This document shows positions 17,503 through 26,724 of a stretch of DNA of 64,000 nt, piece by piece. The stretch is taken from assembly GCA_050250665.1 (NCBI GenBank), contig JBFWOF010000020.1, positions 1 through 64,000 of the forward strand. Direction: 5' to 3'. The notes beneath the pieces were generated by a model, which was not told the origin of the DNA, ran no database searches, and saw nothing but the letters and a program-made list of their open reading frames with translations. The position numbers and the translations under genes were made by a program. The first letter of the stretch is position 1, and each line of letters opens with the position of its first letter. Source of the DNA: JADKFD01 sp050250665 (GTDB lineage: Bacteria > Pseudomonadota > Gammaproteobacteria > Xanthomonadales > SZUA-5).

Positions 17503-18513
17503 TCAGCGTTCTCGTTTGGGTGTGATCTGACGCGACAGTTGATCCAGTTGCTTGAAGCGGACCGCACTGCGACGCCAGTCGCGATTATCCATGAGCGGCG
17601 TGCCCGACGAATACTCGCCGGGTTCGCGGATGCTGTGGGTCACCAGACTCATGGCCGTGATCGTCACGCGATCGCAGATCTCCAGATGCCCGAGCACGCC
17701 TGCACCGCCGCCGATCAGGCAATAGCGGCCGATTCGGGCGCTGCCGGCTACCGCCGAACAACCCGCCATCGCACTGTGAGCGCCAATCCGCACGTTGTGG
17801 GCGATCTGGATCTGGTTGTCGAGGCGCACGTCCTCTTCAATCACGGTGTCGCCCAGGGCGCCACGATCGATGGTGGTATTGGCGCCGATTTCGCAGTCGT
17901 CGCCCACGATCACCCCGCCCAGCTGCGGCACCTTGAGCCAGCGGCCCTGATCCATGGCCAGTCCAAAACCATCAGCACCGAGCACGGCGCCAGGATGGAT
18001 GAGCACCCGGGCACCCAGACGCACCCGTGTCACCAGGGTCACCCGCGCCACCAGATGGCAGCCCGGGCCCACCTGACAATCCTCGCCGATGCTGCAATGG
18101 CTGCCGATCACAGCTCCTGCGCCGATCGACGCTCCTGCAGCAATGAACGCGAACGGGCCGATGTGGGCGCTGGCATCGATTTTGGCATCGGGCGACACCA
18201 CGGCACTGCTGTGTATCCCCGGCGGCCGCGCCGGCTGCGGCTCGAACAGCGCTGCAATGCGGGCAAAATCGGCGTAGGGGTTACGACTGACCAGCACTGG
18301 ACAAGGTGCGCCTTCGACTGCTTCGGCCGACGCCACTACGGCAGCGGCAGTGGTATCACGCAACTGGCTGCGGTACTTCGGATTGGCCAGGAAGCTCAAT
18401 TGATCGACCCTGGCGGATTCCAGAGTGCCCACGCCCGCAATCAAGGTCTCGCCGGCGCCGTGCAGCGTCAGGCCGAATGTCTCCGCCAGTTCCGACAGAC
18501 GCTGCGCGCTCAC
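17503..18513 (-). CDS. lpxD: UDP-3-O-(3-hydroxyacyl)glucosamine N-acyltransferase
   Basis: 336 residues with a GTG start overlapping the skp stop (GTGA); AGGAG lies about 11 bases upstream. It adds the N-linked acyl chain in the third step of lipid A synthesis. The N-terminal uridine-binding domain is followed by long hexapeptide repeats (for example ASIGAGAVIGSHCSIGEDC) and the conserved IQIAHNVRIG containing the catalytic His. Confidence 0.96.
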   Translation of the reverse strand: MSAQRLSELAETFGLTLHGAGETLIAGVGTLESARVDQLSFLANPKYRSQLRDTTAAAVVASAEAVEGAPCPVLVSRNPYADFARIAALFEPQPARPPGIHSSAVVSPDAKIDASAHIGPFAFIAAGASIGAGAVIGSHCSIGEDCQVGPGCHLVARVTLVTRVRLGARVLIHPGAVLGADGFGLAMDQGRWLKVPQLGGVIVGDDCEIGANTTIDRGALGDTVIEEDVRLDNQIQIAHNVRIGAHSAMAGCSAVAGSARIGRYCLIGGGAGVLGHLEICDRVTITAMSLVTHSIREPGEYSSGTPLMDNRDWRRSAVRFKQLDQLSRQITPKRER

Positions 18514-19067
18514 GGCTGCCGCAGCTCCTGGGCATGGGCGTTGACCCGGGTCATGATGGCGTCGGTGATGTCCAGTCGCGGATGGGCAAAGCCCACACCT
18601 GAGGTCAGCACCAGATCCAGGCCCTGTTCGCGGGCGTAGGCTCCGATCTCCTCCTGAATGCGCCGGTCGATGGTCTCGGTCAATTCATTGATGCGCCGGT
18701 TCAGCGCCTGATTGGTGTCATCGCGCCGGCGCTTGATGCTGCGTTCCAGGGTTTCGATCTCGCGCCTCAAGGCCAGGGCGTCCGATGTGGACAGCGTGTC
18801 GATATCGCGGTCGCGACGCGTTTCGAGCTCCCGCAGACGCGCATTCTCCAGTTCCAGCAGCTGGTTGCGGGCCGAAAACTCATCATTGAGCTTCTGTTGT
18901 CCGACCACGAAGAGCTCGGATTCGCGGACGATGCGCTGGGTATCGACATAGGCAATCCGGGCCGCACCGGTCTGGGCCCACCCAGAAATGGCGAACAGCA
19001 ACAGCAACCCTGCCGCGGCCAGCGCCCGCAACGGGCGCGTCAACCGCGATCGAGTGGAACTAAGCAC
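18510..19067 (-). CDS. skp: periplasmic chaperone Skp/OmpH family
   Basis: 185 residues from a GTG start with GAGG upstream. The signal peptide is about residues 1-31 (hydrophobic AAAGLLLLFAISGWAQ). The mature part is a long charged coiled coil (ELENARLRELETRRDRD and later), as in Skp, which holds unfolded outer-membrane proteins. The usual partner bamA lies immediately upstream and lpxD overlaps downstream. Confidence 0.93.
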   Translation of the reverse strand: MLSSTRSRLTRPLRALAAAGLLLLFAISGWAQTGAARIAYVDTQRIVRESELFVVGQQKLNDEFSARNQLLELENARLRELETRRDRDIDTLSTSDALALRREIETLERSIKRRRDDTNQALNRRINELTETIDRRIQEEIGAYAREQGLDLVLTSGVGFAHPRLDITDAIMTRVNAHAQELRQP

Positions 19068-19092
19068 GGGCGCCCCGCCTCGAGCACCCAGC

Positions 19093-21414
19093 CTAGAACT
19101 GATTACCGAAGGAGAACTGGATGCGTTCGACGTCGTCTCCGGGCTTGTCGTTCAGGGGGTAGGCCAAGTTGATCACAATCGGACCCACCGGTGCACGCCA
19201 CTGCATCGTCAATCCGGTCGAATAGCGCAGTTCTCCTGCATCAAAATCGTTGAAGTCCTTGTAGACGTTGCCGACGTCGAAGAACAGGCCCAGACGAATG
19301 GTGTCCGCCCCCTTGGCAAACGGGGTCGGGAACAGGAACTCGACATTGCCGATCACACTGAGCGCTCCGCCGACGGGCAGCAACTGGTTGCCTGACATCA
19401 GGCGCGGGCCCAGGGTGTTGTCGCGGAAACCACGCACCGAGCGCACACCACCAGAATAGAAGTTCTCCCAGAACGGGAAGCCCAGCTGTTCGCCGTTGCC
19501 ATCCGGATCCGGATTCTTCTTGCTGCCACTGTAGGTGTCGCCGTAGCCCACTTCGCCGTTGAGCATCAAGGTGAAGTCCTTGGTCAGCGGGAAGTACTTC
19601 TGGTACTGCGCCGAAATCTTGTAATAACGCAGCTCGCTGGGCGGCAACACCAGTTCGGCCGTGAGCTTGGTCAATGCACCGGCCGTGGGTGAGAAGAAGC
19701 GGTTGCGGCTGTCGCGGAACCAGGAGGTCTCAAGGCGCCAGGAGTTGAAGGTGCGGTTGTCGTAGACGAAGGGGATGTACTCCACCGGCGTCAGACCCGG
19801 GTAGATGTCGATCTGGGTCTGGTCCAGCGCCAGGCGGAAGTTCACGCGGTCGTATTCGGACAGCGGCAACCCGTAATTCATGCCGACCTGAGCCACATTG
19901 GAGGTGTAACTGGCAAGGTTGGCCTGTGCCGAATCCAGCTCGCGGTAGCTGAGATTGAAGCCGCGACTGACACCCTCGTCGGTGTAATAAGGGTTGTAGT
20001 ACGAGGCGTCGAAGCGCTTGTACACGCGGTTGTTGCTGACCGCGAAACCGACGCGGTTGCCGGTACCCAGGAAATTGTCGAAGCTCAGGGCGACCGACAG
20101 AATCGCGCCCTGCAGCTCGGAGTAGCCGACGCCGAACTGGAAGTTGCCGGTCTGCTGTTCCTCGACCTTGACGACCACATCGACCTGATCGTCGCTGCCG
20201 GCCACCTTGGGCGTTTCGACTTCGACCTTCTTGAAGAAACCGAGGCGTTCCAGACGCACCTTGGAGCGATCGATGGCTGCCTGGTTGTACCAGCCGCCCT
20301 CGAACTGGCGCATTTCACGGCGCAGAACCTCGTCCAGCGTCTTGGCGTTGCCCTCGAAATTGATGCGGCGCACGTACACACGCTTGCCCGGATCCACCAG
20401 CATGGTGATGCCGACGATGCGCTTTTCGCGATCGACGTTCGGCACCGGCGAGACCTTGGCAAAGGCATAGCCGAAGTTGCCGAGCAGCTTTTCAATGTAT
20501 TCGCTGGTCTGTTCCAGCTTCTTGCGCGAGAAGGTCTCGCCGGTCTTGAACACCACCAGGCGATTGAGGGTGGCCTCATCGACCACGAACTTGCCGGTCA
20601 GGCGCACTTCGCCGACGGTGTAGACCTCGCCTTCGTTGACGTTGGCGGTGATGTAGACGTTGCGGCGGTCGGGGCTGACGCTGACCTGGGTCGATTCCAC
20701 GTCGAAATCGACATAGCCACGATCCAGGTAATAGGCCCGCAGCTTCTCCAGATCACCAGAAAGCTTCTCGCGCGAATACTGATCGTCTCGACGGTACCAC
20801 GACAGCCAGTTGCTGGTGTCGAGTTCGAATTCCTTGCGGATTTCCTCGTCGGTAAAGGTGGTGTTGCCGACGATGTTCAGATGCCGGATCTTGGCAGCCT
20901 TGCCCTCGGCGATCGTGATGGTGACATCGACGCGGTTGCGGTCCAGCGACTTCACCGAGGGGGTGATGCGCACATTGTACTTGCCGCGATTGTTGTACTG
21001 CCGGGTCAGCTCCTGGGTCACGCGCTCGATGTTGAGCTCGTTGTAGGTTTCACCCTCGGCCAGACCGATGTTGTTGAGGCCCTTGGTCAACTCTTCGGTC
21101 TTGATGTCCTTGTTGCCGACCAGCGTGATATTCGAGATCGCCGGGCGCTCGGACACGGTCACCACCAGGATGTCCCCCTGACGGTCCAGCCGGACGTCCT
21201 TGAAGAAGCCGGTCTTGTAGAGTGATCGCAGTGCGTCGGACGCACGGGAGCGGTCCAGTCGATCACCTTTCTGCACCGGCAGATAGGTGAACACGGTACC
21301 GGCGGAAATGCGCTCCAACCCGTCTACTCGGATGTCGCTGATGACGAAGTCGTCGGCAGCCAGCGCCGCGCCTCCGGAAAGTGCCAACAAAATGGACGCG
21401 ACCAACTTTTTCAT
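19093..21414 (-). CDS. bamA: outer membrane protein assembly factor BamA
   Basis: 773 residues. A short signal peptide (MKKLVASILLALSGGAALAAD) precedes five POTRA repeats (to about residue 420) and a 16-strand barrel. The loop-6 motif VRGF (GVRSVRGFRDNTLG) and the C-terminal aromatic ending FSFGNQF are diagnostic of Omp85 proteins. It inserts beta-barrels in the outer membrane with other Bam proteins. It lies between rseP and skp, its standard position. Confidence 0.97.
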   Translation of the reverse strand: MKKLVASILLALSGGAALAADDFVISDIRVDGLERISAGTVFTYLPVQKGDRLDRSRASDALRSLYKTGFFKDVRLDRQGDILVVTVSERPAISNITLVGNKDIKTEELTKGLNNIGLAEGETYNELNIERVTQELTRQYNNRGKYNVRITPSVKSLDRNRVDVTITIAEGKAAKIRHLNIVGNTTFTDEEIRKEFELDTSNWLSWYRRDDQYSREKLSGDLEKLRAYYLDRGYVDFDVESTQVSVSPDRRNVYITANVNEGEVYTVGEVRLTGKFVVDEATLNRLVVFKTGETFSRKKLEQTSEYIEKLLGNFGYAFAKVSPVPNVDREKRIVGITMLVDPGKRVYVRRINFEGNAKTLDEVLRREMRQFEGGWYNQAAIDRSKVRLERLGFFKKVEVETPKVAGSDDQVDVVVKVEEQQTGNFQFGVGYSELQGAILSVALSFDNFLGTGNRVGFAVSNNRVYKRFDASYYNPYYTDEGVSRGFNLSYRELDSAQANLASYTSNVAQVGMNYGLPLSEYDRVNFRLALDQTQIDIYPGLTPVEYIPFVYDNRTFNSWRLETSWFRDSRNRFFSPTAGALTKLTAELVLPPSELRYYKISAQYQKYFPLTKDFTLMLNGEVGYGDTYSGSKKNPDPDGNGEQLGFPFWENFYSGGVRSVRGFRDNTLGPRLMSGNQLLPVGGALSVIGNVEFLFPTPFAKGADTIRLGLFFDVGNVYKDFNDFDAGELRYSTGLTMQWRAPVGPIVINLAYPLNDKPGDDVERIQFSFGNQF

Positions 21415-21507
21415 GCGCGCAAAGCCTCAGGGCGAATCATCGTCAGGAAGAGCCACGCTTTGTGTTTATCAATCAGCTTGCGTGGTCTCAATGGGGCGAG
21501 GTAGTGC

Positions 21508-22854
21508 CTAGGAACTCAACATCCGGCTGAAATCGTTGAAGAATGCCAGACACATCAGTGCCAGCAATGCTCCAAGACCCAGATAGTGGCCTAAGGCCTG
21601 GGCTCGATCACTCAGCGGACTACCTTTCACCCACTCAATAAAGTAATACAACAAATGGCCGCCATCCAGGATGGGAATCGGCAACAGGTTCATGATGCAC
21701 AAGCTCAGACTGATCAGTCCAAGAAAGCGCAGGAATTGGGTAAAGCCGCCTTCCGCCGAGTAGTTGGCGAACTGCGCAATGCTGATCGGGCCCGACACAT
21801 TCTTGAGCTGGGCCTCGCCGGAAATCATGTGCTGTATGACCCGCAGACTACCAACGGTCAGCCGCCAGGTCTCGCTGAAGGCCTGCGGGATCGCCGCCAG
21901 AGGCCCGTAGTGACGTGTGGTCTCGCGCATGTCGGGCGCCACGCCGACCAGCCAGGCGGTCTGCTCGCCGACCGTCCGCTGGGTAGCCTGGATTTCCACG
22001 GTTTCACGAATGCCGTTGCGGTCGACCAGCAATCGCACCCGGCCCTGGTGGGCGCTGGCTTCGGCCTGGATGGCGTCGCGCATGCTCGCGAAACGATCAA
22101 CCGGGGTGTCACCGACCTGAAGAATGGTGTCGCCGACCTTCAAGCCGGCCAGTTCGGCCGGATCGCCCGGACTCAGGGCCCCGACCTCGGTCGGCGGCAC
22201 CCAGTGCCAGGGCTTCAGTCCGAGTTGCGTCAGGAAGCGCTCTTCGTCGACGGCCTCGCCAAGTTCAGCGAGATTCATGCGCCGGGTGGCTATTCCGCCA
22301 CTGGCGCCCTGCACATCGATGCTGACGGTTTCACCGCGGTAGGCCTTGGTGGTCAGATCCACCAGCACATGGGTCCAGTTGCTGACCGGATCGCCGTTGA
22401 CGGCCAGGATCAGATCGCCGCGCTGCAAACCGGATTCCGCTGCGAATCCCTCGACCTCGCCCACATAGGGCGCGTAATCCTTGACGCCGACGAGCAGCAT
22501 CAACCAGAAGGCGAACAGCGCAAACACCAGATTGAAGATCGGGCCGGCCGCCACGATGGCCACGCGCTGGCCGATGGATTTTCGGTTGAAGGCCTGATTG
22601 ACCTCGTGGGCCTCGACATCGGCCTCGCGCTCATCGAGCATCTTGACGTAGCCGCCCAGGGGAACCGCGGCAATGACGTACTCGGTGCCATCGCGACCCC
22701 GCCGGGACCACAGCGGCTTGCCCAGGCCCAAGCTGAAGCGCAGCACCTTGACCCCGCAGCGCCGGGCCACCCAGAAATGTCCGAACTCATGGAAGGTCAC
22801 CAGCAGGCTGGTCGCCACCAGAAACCAGAAGATCGAGCCCAGCACCAGTTCCAT
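21508..22854 (-). CDS. rseP: RIP metalloprotease RseP (site-2 protease)
   Basis: 448 residues with GGAG upstream. The zinc motif HEFGH is at about residues 22-26 in the first membrane helix and the third ligand in PILDGGHLLYY near the C-terminus. Two periplasmic PDZ domains lie between (ESGLQRGDLILAVNGDPV; LAGLKVGDTILQVGDTPV). It cleaves anti-sigma factors such as RseA in the envelope-stress pathway and remnant signal peptides. Confidence 0.97.
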   Translation of the reverse strand: MELVLGSIFWFLVATSLLVTFHEFGHFWVARRCGVKVLRFSLGLGKPLWSRRGRDGTEYVIAAVPLGGYVKMLDEREADVEAHEVNQAFNRKSIGQRVAIVAAGPIFNLVFALFAFWLMLLVGVKDYAPYVGEVEGFAAESGLQRGDLILAVNGDPVSNWTHVLVDLTTKAYRGETVSIDVQGASGGIATRRMNLAELGEAVDEERFLTQLGLKPWHWVPPTEVGALSPGDPAELAGLKVGDTILQVGDTPVDRFASMRDAIQAEASAHQGRVRLLVDRNGIRETVEIQATQRTVGEQTAWLVGVAPDMRETTRHYGPLAAIPQAFSETWRLTVGSLRVIQHMISGEAQLKNVSGPISIAQFANYSAEGGFTQFLRFLGLISLSLCIMNLLPIPILDGGHLLYYFIEWVKGSPLSDRAQALGHYLGLGALLALMCLAFFNDFSRMLSS

Positions 22855-22855
22855 A

Positions 22856-24034
22856 TCAGCTCCGCTTTCCTGAATCGATGACCGCCGTCGCCACGGTACG
22901 GGCGTGCCGGTCGGCTTCGAGCACGTCAGCCACCGACTCTACAGACGATAGGGCACAACGATTTAAAGCCTCGTTAACAGTGGCGGCAATTCCGGTAAAC
23001 CCAAGGCTGCCGTTCAGGAAAGCCGCCACCGCCACTTCATTGGCTGCGTTCAGCATGGCCGGCGCCGTGCCTCCGGCATCCAGTGCCTGATAGGCGAGTT
23101 TAAGGCAAGGAAAGGCTTCAAGGTCAGGTGTGGAGAAATCCAGCCGTGCCAGAGCGGCCAGGTCCAGCGTGGGCGCTCCGGATTCGATCCGTTCAGGCCA
23201 GGCCAGCGCATGGGCGATGGGAATACGCATGTCGGCGCTGCCAAGCTGAGCCAGGAAACTGCCATCGCGGTACTCGACCAGCGAGTGGATCGTGCTTTGT
23301 GGGTGCACGATCACGCGGATCTGCGCGCTTGCCAGCCCGAACAGGAAGTGCGCCTCGATCACCTCCAGACCCTTGTTCATCAGGGTCGCCGAGTCCACTG
23401 AGATCTTCGGGCCCATGGTCCAGTTCGGATGGGCGCAGGCCTGGGCGACGGTCACCTGCTCCAGCTGGGCCTGGCTCCAGCCCCGGAACGGCCCTCCGGA
23501 AGCCGTCAGCCAGAGTTGGCGCACGCCCGCCAGCGGACGCTGCATCGGATCCGGCAGACACTGGAAAATCGCGTTGTGTTCGCTGTCGATGGGCAGCAGC
23601 TGCGCCCCACCCTTGGCGACGGCCTGCATCAGCAGGCTACCGGCGCACACCAGCGCCTCCTTGTTCGCGAGCAGGATGCGCTTGCCGGCCTGCGCCGCGG
23701 CCAGCGTGGCCGGCAATCCGGCCGCGCCGACGATGGCCGCAACCACGGTGTCCACGGCCGCGTCCGCCACCACGCTCTCGATGGCAGGCATGCCGCTGGC
23801 TACCACGGTTGCCGGCGCACTGTTACGCAGACGTGCGGCCAGACGCTGGCTGGCCTCGGCATCGGCCATCACCGCCACATCGGGCCGGAAGCGCTCGCAG
23901 ATCTCGGCCATGGCCGTATCGTCGCGAGCCGCCACAGCGCTGTGCAGGCGGTAGCGGTCTGGATGGCGAGCAATCAGATCGAGCGTGCTGCGGCCGATGG
24001 AACCGGTGGCCCCGAGTAGACAGATCGACTTCAT
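22856..24034 (-). CDS. dxr: 1-deoxy-D-xylulose-5-phosphate reductoisomerase
   Basis: 392 residues. NADPH-dependent first committed enzyme of the MEP isoprenoid pathway. It has an NADPH loop LLGATGSIGRSTLDLI, LTASGGPF, and the metal/substrate segment MGPKISVDSATLMNKGLE. Its ATG overlaps the cdsA stop (ATGA). The isoprenoid product feeds the undecaprenyl synthase encoded upstream by uppS. Confidence 0.97.
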   Translation of the reverse strand: MKSICLLGATGSIGRSTLDLIARHPDRYRLHSAVAARDDTAMAEICERFRPDVAVMADAEASQRLAARLRNSAPATVVASGMPAIESVVADAAVDTVVAAIVGAAGLPATLAAAQAGKRILLANKEALVCAGSLLMQAVAKGGAQLLPIDSEHNAIFQCLPDPMQRPLAGVRQLWLTASGGPFRGWSQAQLEQVTVAQACAHPNWTMGPKISVDSATLMNKGLEVIEAHFLFGLASAQIRVIVHPQSTIHSLVEYRDGSFLAQLGSADMRIPIAHALAWPERIESGAPTLDLAALARLDFSTPDLEAFPCLKLAYQALDAGGTAPAMLNAANEVAVAAFLNGSLGFTGIAATVNEALNRCALSSVESVADVLEADRHARTVATAVIDSGKRS

Positions 24035-24894
24035 AGGCCGATCAGATAACGGCCGCAGACGAAAATCGGAAAGGCCGCCAGCATGCTGTCGATACGATCG
24101 AGAATGCCACCGTGACCGGGCAACAACGAGCCACTGTCCTTGAGATTGGATTGGCGCTTGATCAGGCTCTCGAAGAGATCACCCACGATCGAAAACAGCA
24201 CCGTGACGGTGGCCAGCAGAATGAGCAGCACATGGCCGACCGGAATCGGCTTCAGCAGCCATCCGGCCAGCGCGGCAAAGATCACGGTGCCGCCGAGCGC
24301 GCCATAGACACCCTCGCGGGTCTTGCCCGGGCTGATGCGCGGCGCCAGCTTGTGCTGTCCGAAACGCCGACCGGCAAAATAGGCGGACACATCCGCCACC
24401 CAGATCAGCATCAGCACGAACAGCGTCCACCAGGGGCCCGTGACCGGCTCGCGGTGGATGAGCCAGGCCGCCACCCAGGCCGGCACCACCATGGCACTGC
24501 CCACCAGCATCTTCAGTTCGCGATTGCGTCGGGTCGGCTCCGATCCGAACTCGAAGGCGCGCAGCCAGAGTATGGCCAGACACCACCAGATCACCCCGAT
24601 CCAGGCAATTGGCAGCAGCCAGTTCTCGGGACGCACCAGGATCAGGGCCGCCATGATGCCGCCGTTGACCAGCACCGCCGCCGCTCGCAGGCCGCGCAGG
24701 CGGAAACCGATGACCCGCGTCCATTCCCAGATGGCGTAACACAGCACCAGACCAAAACCGAAGGCAAAGGCGGTGCTCGGCAGATACAGCACCGAGAGGA
24801 TCGCCAAGGGCGCCAACAGCAGCGCCGTACCGACGCGGGCCCGCAAGCCGCTGTCCCCCAGCCATCGTGATACCGGCTTGTCGCTCTCAGACAT
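24031..24894 (-). CDS. cdsA: phosphatidate cytidylyltransferase
   Basis: About 287 residues from the ATG at 24894, which overlaps the end of uppS by eight bases; upstream in-frame starts lie deep within uppS. It makes CDP-diacylglycerol for phospholipids. Many membrane helices and the C-terminal CdsA signature SLIKRQSNLKDSGSLLPGHG confirm the family. Confidence 0.95.
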   Translation of the reverse strand: MSESDKPVSRWLGDSGLRARVGTALLLAPLAILSVLYLPSTAFAFGFGLVLCYAIWEWTRVIGFRLRGLRAAAVLVNGGIMAALILVRPENWLLPIAWIGVIWWCLAILWLRAFEFGSEPTRRNRELKMLVGSAMVVPAWVAAWLIHREPVTGPWWTLFVLMLIWVADVSAYFAGRRFGQHKLAPRISPGKTREGVYGALGGTVIFAALAGWLLKPIPVGHVLLILLATVTVLFSIVGDLFESLIKRQSNLKDSGSLLPGHGGILDRIDSMLAAFPIFVCGRYLIGL

Positions 24895-25675
24895 TCGCAG
24901 CCTCTGGTTTGCCACTGACCTGGGCGCTGGTCTTGCCGAAGCGACGCTCACGCTGGGCGAATTCGTTCAGCGCAGCGCGAAAGGCAGTTTCGTCGAAATC
25001 GGGCCACAGCACTGGCGTGAAATAAAGTTCGGTGTAGGCCAGATGCCAGAGCAGGAAGTTGCTGATGCGGGCCTCGCCACCGGTGCGAATGAACAAATCC
25101 GGCTCTGGCAGTGGCGCCAGCGACAGATGCTGCTCGAAACTGGTCTGGTCGATGGCGTCGGGGTCGATCAGCCCTGCCCGAGCGGCGCGTGCCAGTGCCT
25201 GTGCGGCATTGACGATGTCCCAGCGACCGCCGTAATTGACGGCAATGTTCACGGTCAAACGCACCTCGTTCAGCGCCGCCGACTCGGATTCCGCCATGGC
25301 GGCCCGCAGTTCCGGCGAAAACCGGCTGCGCTCGCCGATGAAGCGCAGGCGCACGCCGTTGCCGGCCAGTTCCCTCGCCTCCTTGCGCAGCGCCCGCAGG
25401 AACAGGTCCATCAGATGGCGAACCTCGCCCTCCGGACGCGACCAGTTCTCGCTGCTGAAGGCGAACAGGGTGAGCACTTCCACCTTGGCACGGATGCAGG
25501 CTTCGATGACCTTGCGCACGGCCTGCACGCCGGCACGATGCCCGAAGGCACGCGGCCGATGTCTGTGCTTGGCCCAGCGGCCATTGCCGTCCATGACAAT
25601 GGCCACATGCCGCGGCGTACGCGCAGCGGAACCGGCAGCCGACCCCTCCGGCGCCGGCGCGGCTGCTCCGCTCAA
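24887..25675 (-). CDS. uppS: undecaprenyl diphosphate synthase
   Basis: 262 residues from a TTG start that overlaps the frr stop (TTGA). No other start lies before the conserved IVMDGNGRWAKHRHRPRAFGH, so TTG is chosen. The Asp of MDGNGRW and the basic diphosphate-binding residues are present, as are FAFSSENWSRP and the C-terminal LFIRTGGEARISNFLLW. It makes the C55 lipid carrier for peptidoglycan and O-antigen. Confidence 0.95.
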   Translation of the reverse strand: MSGAAAPAPEGSAAGSAARTPRHVAIVMDGNGRWAKHRHRPRAFGHRAGVQAVRKVIEACIRAKVEVLTLFAFSSENWSRPEGEVRHLMDLFLRALRKEARELAGNGVRLRFIGERSRFSPELRAAMAESESAALNEVRLTVNIAVNYGGRWDIVNAAQALARAARAGLIDPDAIDQTSFEQHLSLAPLPEPDLFIRTGGEARISNFLLWHLAYTELYFTPVLWPDFDETAFRAALNEFAQRERRFGKTSAQVSGKPEAANV

Positions 25676-26238
25676 AGCTGCATCAACTCGTCTTCTTTGT
25701 GCTTGACCACCGCGTCCACTTCCTTGACGAAACGGTCGGTGAGCTTCTGGATATCGTCCTCGGCACGACGATCTTCGTCTTCCGTGGCGATCTTGGCCTT
25801 CAGCAACTCCTTGCAGTGATGATTGGCATCACGACGCACGTTGCGGATGGCCACCTTGGTGTTCTCACCCTCGTGGGAAACCACCTTGGCCAGATCCCTG
25901 CGGCGTTCCTCGGTCAGGGGCGGAATCACGATACGGATCACCTGACCCGCCGTATTCGGCGTCAGGCCCAGATCCGAGGTCATGATGGCCTTCTCGACCG
26001 CAGACACCATGGGCTTTTCCCAGGGCTGCACGGTAATGGTGCGGGCATCGGCCACGGTCACGTTGGCAACCTGGCTGATCGGCACGGCCGTGCCGTAGTA
26101 ATCCACGCGCAGATGATCGAGCAGTTGCGCCGATGCGCGTCCAGTACGGAGCTTCATCAACTCCTGCTTCAGCACTTCGATGCACTTGTGCATGCGCGTT
26201 TCCGCGTCGGCCTTGATTTCGGCGAGTGAGCTAGTCAT
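25672..26238 (-). CDS. frr: ribosome recycling factor
   Basis: 188 residues from the ATG at 26238 with AAGGAAGGAC upstream; the longer frame reaches into repeat spacer and is not used. It splits post-termination ribosomes with EF-G. Recognisable blocks are LRTGRASAQLLDHLRVDYYG and IPPLTEERRRDLAKVV. First gene of the frr-to-rnhB run, separated from pyrH by a 480-bp repeat-bearing gap. Confidence 0.97.
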   Translation of the reverse strand: MTSSLAEIKADAETRMHKCIEVLKQELMKLRTGRASAQLLDHLRVDYYGTAVPISQVANVTVADARTITVQPWEKPMVSAVEKAIMTSDLGLTPNTAGQVIRIVIPPLTEERRRDLAKVVSHEGENTKVAIRNVRRDANHHCKELLKAKIATEDEDRRAEDDIQKLTDRFVKEVDAVVKHKEDELMQL

Positions 26239-26718
26239 GGGTCCTTCCTTGTAACAGCCATGGAATGGCCGCGGAGTATAGCGGGATAGGCGGCCAGCGC
26301 TGGTGTTGCTGAGTGCTTCGTTGGCTTGGGCACCAGAAGGAACACCCTCTGAGCCTCTCCGAGGCCCGGATGCTCTCCTTGGTGTTCTCTCTGCTTTTCC
26401 TTTGTGTTCTCTGCGTCCAGCTTCTGGCAACGACCTGACTTGTGACGGGATCGTCGCGGAACCGGTCGCGCCGCAAGAGCCTCCTACGATTTCGGTGTGT
26501 CGTCCGTGGGCATGTCGCAGCGACCCAGGCAGCTCACGACGACGCCCCGCCCGATGCCCGAACTAGCAGCTTGTTGAAAAACTCCCTTCCGGGGAGTTTT
26601 TCAAGTCGGCGGTCCGGCGCAGGTCCGTACCGCCTCACGACAAATCAATCGCTTACGCGATTGCTTCGTCGTCCCGGCCATCCCTGGCCGGGCTAACAGG
26701 CTGTTTTTCAACAGCCTG
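26239..26718. other. 480-bp frr-pyrH gap with repeats and a 160-bp MITE-like element
   Basis: These two genes are usually close together. The gap holds the 'ctgcttttcctttg...gcgtccagcttctgg...ggtcgcgccgcaag' dispersed repeat at about 26381-26487 and an element with terminal inverted repeats at 26563-26722. No ORF is supported. The promoter for frr should lie within it. Confidence 0.6.
26381..26487. repeat. 'CTTTTCCTTTGCGTCC...GGTCGCGCCGC' dispersed repeat
   Basis: 'tctctgcttttcctttgtgt' followed by 'gcgtccagcttctggc' and then 'ggtcgcgccgcaagagcctc'. The same three blocks in the same order occur at 44301-44416; parts occur at about 14190-14275 and 63378-63420. Confidence 0.8.
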
Positions 26719-26722
26719 TTAG
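26563..26722. mobile_element. 160-bp MITE-like element at the 3' end of pyrH
   Basis: The left end (26563-26582, begins ctagcagcttgttgaa) and the reverse complement of the right end (26703-26722, begins ctaacaggctgttgaa) match at 17 of 20 positions. The left end also forms its own hairpin, 'gaaaaactccc' with 'ggggagtttttc'. There is no coding capacity, so it would depend on a transposase elsewhere. The right end contains the pyrH stop codon. Flanking target duplications are not obvious. Confidence 0.6.
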
Positions 26723-26724
26723 CC
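26691..26724 (-). terminator. perfect 15-bp hairpin spanning the pyrH stop
   Basis: Positions 26691-26705 and 26710-26724 are perfect inverted repeats with a four-base loop. They overlap the pyrH stop codon (26719-26721). On the minus strand the loop reads gaaa and there is no T-run after the stem, so it may act as an mRNA-end stabiliser or transposon end more than a classic terminator. Confidence 0.5.
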
